From contig JABVXU010000164.1 of the NCBI GenBank assembly GCA_013365365.1, positions 1-64,000 on the forward strand: a stretch of DNA of 64,000 bases. Direction: 5' to 3'. Below the pieces are notes generated by a model. It was not told the origin of the DNA. It worked only from the letters and a program-made list of their open reading frames with translations, and made no database searches. This DNA comes from Cruorifilaria tuberocauda (Eukaryota > Nematoda > Chromadorea > Rhabditida > Onchocercidae). The translations under genes and the position numbers were made by a program. Positions 40,301 through 51,637 of the stretch are shown here, piece by piece. How positions within the stretch are numbered: the first letter of the stretch is position 1; each line of letters starts with the position of its first letter.

Positions 40301-43300
40301 TAATTTAAAATAATTATATTAATTATCTTCATTTGAAATAATTAATCACGCAAATAATTAATTCTTTCTCAAAGTAGAAGAAAAATTAATTTATGATTGC
40401 TTGTGAAATTAATACTTCTTATTTCTCGAGACCATTAATGTATTTCTGTTTCTATTGTGAATTCTTCAATCTCTTATATTATTAAGATTTTGAGGAATTA
40501 CTTCACTGTAAGTTAACTTTAGCTAATACAGTACATTTAAAACAGAATGTTTTACAAAAAGTTATAAAGGAAAAACCAATTAAATCGATTCAGTAAACTA
40601 TAATCTTTAATTGTTATTACTCAATCATCGATTTCAACGGATCTTCTTTTAGCCAATAGTAAAATACTGTATGTAGAAACAATTTTCTAGCTAAAGTTAT
40701 TTTAGGTTATTTAACTAGAAAAGAAAAGTAATAATTTCAAAAATAATTATAATAATAATTGTTTGATCGAATAAACTGAGTTATTAATAACTTTCAATTT
40801 TCAGGACAATTATTAAAAATTTTCCCAATGAATAGAGAAATTTTATATAAAAACTTTACGTTTTACATGGATTTATTTATTTGTTACTAAATACAATTAC
40901 CTGAATTAATTTAAATAAATTTCACAAGAAATAATAAATATTAAATTTTTCATAAAAGGGATTTCATGCATTTGATTTTTTTTTAAAATTAATATTGATA
41001 AAGGAAATTTATGTTCATAACAAAATATAAAAAATTAATAAACAGTTATAATTTTTATTTACTTGTTGGAAAAAATTTCTACAAAAAAAGAAACTTAAGT
41101 TTTCTTTATTTCTTTTTTTAGGCAAATAACAAATGAAAATAAAGTAAAATTTTCATGTTCGATTTTACAAATTATATTTTTCGATAAAGAAAATTAACAA
41201 TTTTTAGATCAGTCCACGACAAGATCATTATGATGGTATATGTTATATGATGTGGTGTGGACAGTCAACATTTGGTCGAATAATTACGTCGCATCCAGCA
41301 CTTGAGGGAACTTTTTGTGGTTCATCAAAATGGTGTGAACTTGGCCGATGTGTACCATGGCCTGGTAGTGGCTCAGCTGCTTCACCTAAAGTGATTAATC
41401 ATGACTCTTTTTTTCTTCCTCTCGAATTCACAATTTATTCCACTTGTTTTGATAGAGTGATAGATTGAGTTTTGATGATAGATGAGAGTTTTCTAGAAAA
41501 TACTGATTCTGTTTCATCTATCATTCGATAATTTAAACACAAAGTAAGAAATTGAATTAACTTGTTATCTCATATTTCTTATTAGTTTAATATCTGAATA
41601 AATTTGTTTAATAAGGAAATAAAAACAAAAACTAATTTGTTGAATTTACTTTGTATTAAATTATTCAAAACATTACATCAGTATCACTTTATCAATTTAG
41701 AATACTTTTCTATTATAGCGTATCGATGGACAATGGTCCGATTGGTCTGAAATCTCTTGTCGATCGTGCAGATGTGCTGATATAATTGATAGTATAGGTA
41801 TTGCAACAAGTACTCGAAGTTGCAACAGACCATCACCTGCAAACGGTGGTGCAGAATGCGTGGGTGCGACATTACGTGCAGTTATTTGCAATCGACGTTG
41901 CACATCATCTAGTAAATCAATTGAGAAAGTAAATTTCATTTCCAACTAAACATTTATTAATGAAATTTTCTAAAAGAATAGATTGATAAAATGATGATGA
42001 GAAAAATTACAAAATTTCTTCTCCAGAATATAGCAATATAATTTATAAACTTCCTTTAAATTACAACAAAAATTTGTTTCAGTTTCAAATGTACTGTAGC
42101 ATACCGTAAAATTACAATAATATACGGTAAAATTGCTGTAATATACCGTATTCACTCGCTGAATGTACTGTAATGCATACTGTAAATTGTCGTGGTATAC
42201 GGTATATTACTAATTAAATATACTGTATTTTATTTTATTTATTTATTTTTTGCAGCATATTAAAGAACAGTGCACGCAACAGAAAAAGATAAAAAATGAT
42301 TCAGATTTAACAGGAAATGGCACACAATTAACTCGTTATCCTCAACGTGCATGCAAGGTTTCCATTCTATGCAACTTAAATATTTTAGACCGCCTAATTT
42401 TTGCTTCGAAAAGGATCACAAAAAGGTTTTTTTTTCCAACAAAACCAATTTAGAAATAGTAGTGGTAGTAGTAATAGTAAATGATTGAAAAATATGCAAA
42501 TTTTAATTAGTAATTACAATTAAATTAATTATTGTCAAAACATTTAATTTTTTTTTCAAATTTAATTATTTCATCTGCTTATCAAATAGATTGTAATGTA
42601 AGAAAAAAGAAAAAAAAGTTTTTTTTAAAAATGATACATGAAATATTAAGTTAGTAATTTTACACAAAAATGACAGATAGAATTAACAAATTTGATTTCA
42701 ACGAAAATTACAAACAAATTAAATTAAAACAATTTGAACAATCATAGTTTGTTTATTTTATCAAATTTAGATTTTTTGTGATGTGATAAATCGTTATGGA
42801 TCACAACGAAATTATCGATTTTTTGGTGATATTCTACCAGATGGTGCACCATGCGGTACCAATAAATATTGCTTGGGCGGTGAATGTCTTGTTAGTTTTT
42901 CTAATTTATTCAATAATATGTTGCAGACAAATGTGAGACGGTAAGATACTGTAATGAGTTAATTAATTATTTTAAAATGAAATTAATTAAGATATATTTC
43001 AAAGATGTCTTGCTTTATTTACAGCCATTATCGTGTGATAGTAGTGCATTAATTACACGTGACCTATCATGCCCTAGCAGTAGTGAACGATGTCCTCAGG
43101 GTACTAGTACAGTATCAACAACTGCAGCTCAATGGACATCCTGGTCAGCATGGTCATTCTGCTCACAGACCTGTGGTACAGGCTACAAACAACGGTAATT
43201 TTATCAGAGGAACTAAATTTAATCCTTTAGCTTGAATGAAATTATCATATAAATTTAATAATACTTCATAATTTATCAAATTTATCACCATTACGTTATT

Positions 43301-46300
43301 ATCATTAATTGTATTTAACTTATTGTACTTATATTATAATTGTTATATTATTGTACTTATAATTAAGTATATTATAATTGTACTTAACAGTAAATTTTGA
43401 AATGTTAGTAATCAAGTTTCAAAGAATGCAAAAGGAAATTATTACACAAATACATTCTATAAATTATCCTTATCAATGTTTAATCCCATACTTCTGATAA
43501 GCTCATCTGATAAACTCAAAAATTAAGTTGAAAAATAATGATTATTATGATGTTTTGCAATTCTCTCAAAGTAATTCCTAAGATCATTATTAGTGAAAAT
43601 TGACAATATAAGGCAAGATGATAAGAACTTCAAAAGTATAGTAACTTTCAGCAGTTTGATATGATATGCAAATGATTGCAGGGTTCGATCATGTATCAGT
43701 GGAAGAAATCAGTGTTCAGGTGCATCATCGGAGAAAATTCAATGCAATTTATCGGCTTGTAGTGGCGGTACATCGGATAAGGAAGGTAGCTGGAGTGATT
43801 GGACTCCTTGGAGCCAATGTTCTGTTACGTGTGGTACTGGATCGCAAGCACGATATCGACGTTGTTCTAGCTTGTCGCAAAATTCACTTTCATTCTCATG
43901 TCCAGGTGCTTAATGAAACTATTACAATGTTAATTGCCTAAAATATATTACTAGTATATTATGAAAGGTTAATTCGTTTTGAGAATAAAACCTGATTGAT
44001 ATTAGCTAAAAGCGTTAAGAAATTTAGAGAATTCGATGGAAACACGACAGTGTAATATGGGTACATGTAATACGGGTACAGTTGGTTTATGGAGTAGTTG
44101 GACGGAATGGTCACAATGTTCGGTTAGCTGTGGACCTGGAATACGAAACCGAAATCGTTACTGCACCAGAGTAAGTTTTTAATATCATGAATCATAATCA
44201 CATAAGTTAAGTTGTTTTCGATATTTATTTAATTTAGGAGAGATTTGATATGGAGAAACGAAGTTTGTTGAAGGTGTTATTGTTTTAAGAGAGGTTTTGT
44301 AAAATATTTATCATGAAAATTTTTTTAATCGGGTAATTTCTCTGTCTGTTTCACAGACGGATATTGTTGTGAAAATTTAATCGTTGCGAAAGATTAGTGA
44401 TAATATTATGTGTCAACTAATAGCGATGATTAGACGAAGATTTCTTCTTGATTATTGATGATTGAAGTAAGTAATTTGAAAGAGAATTGATAGGAATTAG
44501 TTGGAATCGTGCCATTTGACCTCGATAATAAACCTTTTTTGAGATTGCTTCGTGATAAGTAACACTATGTATTATTTTTTTTATTTTAATATGTTTTATA
44601 AACACACAGCGAATATTTACTTACAGCTAACAGTTCAGTTTTAATTTGCATGTTGGTATTGAGGATCCATAACTTCCCAGTAACATTGGGGAATCACATG
44701 AAAACATCCACTTGAAAGTATCAATCATGGTATACAAGATCGTTGAAATATACAGGAAATAAAATCACTGATAATCACTTAGATATATAGAAGAGATAAG
44801 GTCAGTGATACGTGAGAGATAAAGTGAATGGTAATCACGTAGACATTTAAAATCAGTGATAATCAGATAAAATAAATGGTAAATCATGTGAAGACACAAA
44901 AAGATAAGTGATTGATCAATGATCATACAGTGCTTGGAAGATAGTAATGAATGGAATAATTAGATTAAAAATATTTCTGTAATTTAAATTTTGTAGTTAT
45001 AGTGATAAATTAAAATTTTACATTATAGAGATATTTTGCAAGTTATTTCGCTTCCAAAATACAACCAATTAATTACACTAATGAAAATGAATTTATTTCA
45101 GTTTAAAATATACTGTTGCTCTATATTACAGTAATATATTACAGTAATACAGTTGCATACTGTAGAATTACTGTAATATATTACTGTAATATAGGAGGAA
45201 GTATAAGTAATGGAATAATTTTAAGAATTAATACACTGACTTCTGATTTGTAAAAAAATGTCTTATTACTGATATTTTGATTTATGATGATAAATCGTCT
45301 GTACAGGAACCGTGCGATGGTTCAGGACAGTCAAGGATGTCATGTAATTTGGGTCCATGTGAAAGTAATGTCCGATGGTTGCAATGGGAAGCATGGTCAC
45401 AATGTACTTTAACCTGTGGTAGAGGTGTACGGACTAGGAAAAGGTAACCACAAGTTGCAGATTAATTATGACACCAAACTATATTGTCATTTCATATATA
45501 ATCACCTTATATAGTAATCAATAATCATTTTAGTAAGAGTTGGTTTAAAATGATAATTCAATAATTTTAATTAATTAATTATATATTTGCACATCTCTTT
45601 GCTAGTTTCAAAATAAATAATTATCATTTGTTTTTTTTATTTCAGGAAATGTTCCGCAACAAATGGATGTTTTGGAAGTAGCTTAGAGCAACAGAACTGT
45701 AATGAAAATCCATGTACGGTAACTGCGAAAACAGGTCAATGGTCAGGATGGTCTGATTGGGGTAGTTGTAGTACAACGTGTGGTGGCGGTTTTAAACGAC
45801 GTACACGTTTATGCCATCATGGTACTTGTAATGGTCCATCTAAAGATTCATTACCATGTATGATCAAACATTGCAAAACATTTTCATCTGGAACTACTGC
45901 TTCTTGGGGTGGTAAGTATTCTTCTTCCACTGATAATACTATTATCATAGCTGATAAGAAATTCGAATATACAACAATAAACACGCAAACATTTATTCCA
46001 ACTACATCTATCAGTTATCATTTCAATTCCACCAATGGAACTATCACTAATACTGCAAAACCAAATCTTCGCCGTTTTTGGCTTTTCAATAATGGTTCTT
46101 TATCGAGAACTGCTGAATATGATCCTTTACTTTTGCAAATTCTTTTGTAAATTCTTTTTTTTTTCTTGATTAATAAACTTTACTCTCTTTCTTCTCCATC
46201 TTCTTTAAACTTTTTCCAACTTTTTAAAAGAAATCCTTTAAAGAATTTTAATTTTTTTGGTTTTTTTTTTGAGTTTGTTTGCTATATTTCAAGCATGTCT

Positions 46301-47176
46301 TCTAGTATAAACGAAGATTTAGCTTGGCACCTTTCGCTTACTTTTAACTTTGTATTTAAAAGTAATCAAAAAGGTTAAGCTTATCTCGAAGACTTATTAC
46401 TCCTGAATGGATAGAATATATGATCAGCAGTACAAGATAAAATATGATCAATTCGGGTCAATATAATTGGCTAGTTTAGCATATGTAAAATTGGTATTTC
46501 AGTTTAGAACTGAAGTAAAATAAAACAAAAGAAGAATTAATATAGGTAAGATAATAACGCATTAGAGTTATACTAATCAAGAGATACTATTTGTATCCTT
46601 CAATTAATCTAACTAGATTTTACCGTAATTTCACAGTACCAATGAAACGAAAAATTAGTTGAAAGTAAGAGGTACCGTAATCTGGCTAGATTCTACCGTA
46701 ATTCTACAGTACCAATGAAATAAAGAATTAATGAAAGTAAATGATACCGTTGTAAATTGTAATAATTAATTTCAATATTTCATTGCTAACAACATAAATT
46801 ATATCATTTACTAAAATTAAATTTATACAATTCTTGATTTATCGTAATTAACATTTTTACTTAACTGTTATTAATTTAGTTTAAATGTTGAATAGAATAT
46901 GTAAGGTAAATTCATTTATTTGAATTCTATCAATCTTATCAGAGTAAGAGATTGGTACTTGAAATTAGAATTTAAGATATCAAAATTAAGAATTGACTTC
47001 AAATTGAATTGATAGATCAAACAAGATAAGAGCTTTTAGGCTGGGGTTATTGGTCACCCTGTTCTGAAACATGCGGTAAAGGTGTCCGGAAACGGGTACG
47101 GAAATGTTACGGTGAAGGTGGAAAATGTGCCGGAAATGAATATGAGCGAGAAATGTGCAATGTACGACGATGCTAA
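31358..47176 (+). CDS. Secreted ADAMTS-like metalloprotease with thrombospondin type 1 repeats
   Basis: Twenty exons: 31358-31429, 33717-33795, 34728-34993, 35358-35448, 35655-35821, 38119-38313, 39088-39206, 39460-39606, 39687-39815, 39932-40064, 41208-41390, 41719-41928, 42256-42357, 42771-42890, 43025-43194, 43682-43905, 44028-44170, 45307-45443, 45646-45911 and 47040-47176. Phases agree and give about 1029 residues. Exon 1 is a signal peptide of 24 residues. A prodomain follows, then a reprolysin-type protease from about 226 with the zinc site HELGHSVGMRHD (His374, Glu375, His378, His384) and a Met-turn near Met395 (KHIMSSS). Then come disintegrin-like and Cys-rich parts around an atypical TSP1 ([14 protein letters not shown]), and six TSP1 repeats, one per exon 15-20, with WxxW and C-x-x-S/T-C-G motifs (known C-mannosylation and O-fucosylation sites). 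The protein ends soon after the last repeat. Known: such proteases remodel extracellular matrix. Inferred: a similar role here. Substrate and exact orthologue (C. elegans adt genes) are not settled. Confidence 0.93.
36791..37144 (+). repeat. Intronic tandem duplication, period about 188 bp
   Basis: 36791-36978 (from GTGATAATTTTGATAATATTC) is repeated with many small changes at 36979-37144, in the large intron between ADAMTS-like exons 5 and 6. Both copies end in AAGTA(T/C)CATTAAAA. Confidence 0.8.
37751..38118 (+). repeat. Intronic tandem repeat that includes the exon 6 splice acceptor
   Basis: Units start with TTCAAGTTT(C/A)ATTTTCCAAT at 37751 and 37929. A third, truncated unit starts at 38100 (TTCAAGTTTTATTTTTCAG) and forms the polypyrimidine tract and acceptor of exon 6. 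Periods are 178 and 171 bp. The first two units lack the CAG. Confidence 0.75.
40068..40146 (+). repeat. 39-40-bp tandem duplication just after exon 10
   Basis: TCTTATCAATTA... occurs twice back to back (40068-40107 and 40108-40146), beginning 3 nt inside the intron. Confidence 0.8.
42091..42227. repeat. Cluster of TAC(A/G)GTA palindromic heptamers, intron 12
   Basis: TACTGTA, TACCGTA and TACGGTA occur repeatedly in both orientations within about 140 bp, preceded by TTTCAGTTTCAAATGTACTG. A similar element is in intron 17. Confidence 0.7.
45110..45193. repeat. Inverted TACAGTA/TACTGTA repeat, intron 17
   Basis: TTACAGTAATATATTACAGT is followed by an inverse copy (TTACTGTAATATATTACTGT) and could fold into a hairpin. 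The left flank, TTTCAGTTTAAAATATACTG, resembles that of the cluster at 42091. Confidence 0.75.
45912..46150 (+). other. Open intron start: possible alternative C-terminus of the ADAMTS-like protein
   Basis: If the donor at 45912 is not used, the frame of exon 19 stays open for 79 more codons to TAA at 46148-46150. The stretch is rich in Ser, Thr and Asn with several N-x-S/T sequons, and would replace the last TSP1 repeat. Confidence 0.45.
46613..46749 (+). repeat. Tandem duplication with TACCGTA/ACAGTACC motifs, intron 19
   Basis: 46613-46677 and 46686-46749 are diverged copies (CTAGATT(T/C)TACCGTAATT...). Each carries the TACCGTA and ACAGTA motifs of the elements in introns 12 and 17. Confidence 0.8.
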
Positions 47177-50100
47177 ATGGATAGATAAATTGCATGTTCT
47201 AATTTATATCAATTTTAATTAAGCAATCCCTTCTTATAAGCATGTTGCTTATGTAGCATCCGATGCATGTGCATGTATTGAAATTTGCTCCTTATCATTA
47301 TCATTATTATCAGTATTATCATTTTTCCCTTTTAAATGATTGCTTAAATTAGAAGAAAAATTTTTGTTATATTAATTATTTCATTAATTTAAAATCAAAT
47401 TGAGTAAAGTATTTTTTAAATAATTGAAGAGCTTATTTAAATTTACTGAAAATTAATTCAATTTTTTTCTATTTTCATTGATTCAAATTTATTTTGATTT
47501 TAAAATTTTTAAAAAGAAAGAAAAAAAATGCACTTTTTGTTGTTTGATATTTGCTAAGCAAATTTCTTTTTGCATGTGTTATTTTCACTTTTTCACTTTT
47601 TAGTGAAAAAAAAAAACTTTAAAAGCACTCTTTGTTCTTTTCTTCACTCTAATTTATTATTAGATAGAACTTTTCTTTTTATTTAAAAAAAATAGGTAAT
47701 TAATTGCCTGAGGTTGCGAGTTGTATGTTCGCTATATTTTATCAGAATATTGTACATTTGTTTATCTGATAACGATTACTGATGATTTATTGCTGGACAC
47801 TGTACTTTTTAAGATTTTGTATCAGCGAATTCTAAATTGAATTCTCAATATTTCAATTTAACTTAACTATATTTCATTGTAATTTATTGATTTTTTATTT
47901 CAAAATTATCTCTTTCTTTTTCATTTAGCTTATTTAATTATTTCATTAGGTAACATAGCAATGAAATTAAGTTAAGTAAACAAAAAAAAAAAAAGAAATC
48001 ATACTCTTACAATAACTTAAGATCTTATCCTATTAATAACATTGAATCGATCTCTCTCATTCTTCTAACAGCAATGATAAGCAATATGATATTGATTATT
48101 ATTGGTAATGATGATAACGATAACAATGAGAATTGGTATGATAATAATGAAGATTGTGGCAATAATAATAGTATTATTATAGTTTTCATTTTTAAGTTTA
48201 ATATTGTTTATCTTCCATTCAACTGATTTAATATTACCTTTATTGATAAGAATAGAACAAGTAATTCATGATAATTTAATTCATTAATCATTGAAATATT
48301 TAAAAATAACGAAAATCATTTTTAAGTTGTATAACTTTTTAATCATTCATTTATTATCACTTATCATTTAATGTTCAAAGTTTTTTAACTTTGGATATTT
48401 GTTTATTCTTTAGTAAAGTTACCTCAGAATTTGTTCTATAGTTTTATTCTTTCTTTTCTTTTTGAATATATTGTCTTTTGTTTTTAAGCTTTCAAAAGTA
48501 TTAATTAATCATCGAAAGCAAATTACTTACTGAAATCAATTTAAGTAATGGAAAGTTTTTATAGTAAAATAATGAGGTTTGTTTTTAATCTTGCGTTTGA
48601 TAAATTTTTTTTAATTAATACTTTTATAATAATACTTAAAAATAAAAATACTTAAAAACTAATACTTAGAAAGGAAAAGTCGTATTTTTTAAATAAAATA
48701 TTTGAAATCGATCAAATATTTCTTAGCATCGATCTCAATTGAATAAAGATGAAGTATGGATCGAACGGATTATTTGTTTTATTTAAAAGAATATAATATT
48801 GATTTAAATTTCGTAAATATTAATCAAATCAGAATAAACATAATTGAAGTTTATCGAACTAATATCATTGAGTGTAAAACTTTTATCTGACAGTATCATT
48901 GTTATTAATATTACTTACTTTCTTTTTCCAAATTATTATCAGCACTGCCACTTCGATCAGTTTTTTTCTTTTTTTAAATTGTAATAAGCTAACTGCCATT
49001 AAATATAATTATCAGTTTTTGTTTTACCGACAAATAATTATCACTTATGATCGTTCATTATCATTTTATTCTTCCCATAAAATTGCTATCTTTTCTTCTT
49101 CCCATTACTTTGTTAATTTATAACGATTGTTATAATTGTATTGGGTATATCATTGATTATTTCAAGTGTAAAACTGTTTGAAATAAACTTTTATTCAAAA
49201 AATGCTATGCAAACATCTCATATCATATTTTTATCACTAAAATAAAATTCTTATCAGTTTTTTCTATCACTCAAAAAAAAACTTTTTTTTGAAAGATTTA
49301 GTTTAATTAAAATTATCAATTGGGAATACCAATGAATCCTTACTTGATCGTAATTGATCCAATGATCGTAATTGTAAATAATTGGATAGCATGATCAGTA
49401 GTAAACAAATACAAATTAAAAATTAATTATACAACAGTTAATGATAGTGATAGTAATAACTATAATAAAAACCATGAATATATGTTACTTTGGAAGATAA
49501 AAATATCGATCGGATCACTCAGGTTCAGAGGTTAAAAATTATATTTGAAATAATCAAAGGAATTTTTTAGCTAATACAGAAATCTGAAGTTTATTGTGAT
49601 TAAATATTTGCTGTTAAATTAAAAAGTTCAATGAAATTTAATTAAAGTATCTTAAAATACTTTTTGTTTTAGTAATTTAAATAGGATTGCAAGACGATTA
49701 TTCGTTAAAAAAAACACTAATCATTGAATTTGATAATTTCTTTCTAATAAAAAATTTAATTTAAAATTCGCTCATTTTAATTTTAATAATTTAATAATTT
49801 TTAATTTTGATTTCGCAAATATTTCAACTTTAGCCGATTCTAATTTAGCTCACATTCAATGAAATTGAATTTATCTGATTTAACAGAATTCAAATTTAGT
49901 CCTTAATTAGACATTCGAAAATAACTACGACAAAAGTTTACTTTCAAACAGAAATAGAAATTAACGAAGAAATTTATTCGTATTATTTAATTCAATAAAA
50001 TATTGCACTTTTTTAGCACTAAGTATTTTTTTGTGGAATTAAATCAATTTTTAATATCGATGAAATTGACTTACTCTATTACTTTATCAGATAAAAACTT

Positions 50101-50285
50101 TTCAATGCATATTTCATGATGTGATACTTCGTCACGATAAATTTATCATTTCATTAAACAAAAGTAAAAAATTGATTAATTTAACTTACCTAATTTACCG
50201 ACATCGGATAGTTGTAATAAAGAAAAGGATTTGATATTGATAATAACAAGTAATCATTTAAGCATATAATCTTGGCAAAAAATAA

Positions 50286-50327
50286 AGAGAGAGAGACAGA
50301 GAGAGAAAGAGAGAGAGAGAAAGAGAA
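50286..50327 (+). repeat. (GA)n microsatellite
   Basis: GA-rich run with CA and AA interruptions. Confidence 0.9.
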
Positions 50328-51305
50328 ATAAGCAATTTGAATTTCTAAACTAATTAAATTAATTTAATTTTGAACAACAAATTGTATGAGAATGAATTTA
50401 CGTCAGAATTATAGCGAAAACTACCTATTTACTCACATTCATTCTACTATTTAATTACTTACATACTTACTTATTCTCATTCATTCTGTATCAACTTTAA
50501 TCTAACTTAAATTTAAAATTTTTGAAAAATCAAATGGAAAGAATAGGATGAAAAAGTTGCCAGATGTAAAAGTTCAGTATTATTTTTAAGCTACCATAAT
50601 CAGATTTTACTTATTTTAATTTGAATAAAATTAATTTAATAATTAAGAAAAAAATTCTATATATTTTTTTTCTAGCAAATAATAAAAGTGGCTAATATCA
50701 TATTGTTTTATTTGATAAGGAATTTGTTAAAAATGTAAGTTGTAAGTCTTTTTTTTTAATTCACATTAACTTTTATTCATGATTTTGAGTAGAATAATAA
50801 CTGAATTCATGAGATATTGTTAATTTCATAGAAATGAAGAATTGAAATAAGACTTATTGTATTTGTAATATATTTGTATTTTTATTCGTAGTGCATTGCT
50901 TTACGTTTGGTAGTTATTATGCATTTATGACAATTACTCATTGAGAACAAATAATCTTGAAAGCTAATTAAGCCTTAGAAGATTTTTAGCTTATACTTTT
51001 TTTTTCTTCGCACTCACATCGATTAATCATTTCTAAAAGCCTTTTTGCGATAATTTTTTTTTTTAAAGCTTTATAAATATAATTTTTATATTTTCCTTAC
51101 CAAACTTATTTACTTTATCTTGGCGAAAAAAAGAAAAAGAAAAATTCATTTTTAATTATTCTCTTTTTTTAAATGAACTAAGTTTACCTCTGAAAAGTTT
51201 TTTTCACTTCCCATATTTTCACTTTACTTTTCTCCTGTTTTTAAAATGAAAATTTAATTTTTGATTAGCATTTGAAAGGTAACAATGTTAACATCATAAA
51301 GGTTA

Positions 51306-51450
51306 ATAGGATAATATAAATTTAAAGGATAGTATGTATAATTGGATAGGTAATATAAATTTATAGTACGATCGGATAGATGATATAAATTTAAATTATA
51401 GTATGATCGAAAACTTAAGATAATATAAATTTAAAGCGTAGTATGATCGG
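51306..51450 (+). repeat. Four-unit minisatellite upstream of the E2 gene
   Basis: Units of about 30-40 bp share the core TAATATAAATTTA (GATATAAATTTA in one) followed by (A/T)GTA(T/C)GATCGGATA. Four units lie in a row and end about 190 bp before the proposed start codon. Confidence 0.8.
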
Positions 51451-51637
51451 ATAAGATTTGTAACGATAAACTTGGATAGCTTATTTAAGTTCTTATTTTA
51501 GCTTATTAGATTTTTCAAATTATTTTGAAACTTAATTAAACTTGTTAAATTGTTTTAGTTTGCATCATTTTTTGATGTGTGATTTTGATACAATCATAAA
51601 TATTATATTAATTAAATCGATTATTAATAGATATGTT

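Larger units (their letters stand above)
47177..51637. other. Gene-poor AT-rich region
   Basis: About 4.5 kb between the ADAMTS-like and E2 genes with no supported exon on either strand. It contains long A and T runs, ATA/GATAA-rich stretches near 48080-48180, a GA array (50286-50327) and a minisatellite (51306-51450). Confidence 0.6.
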
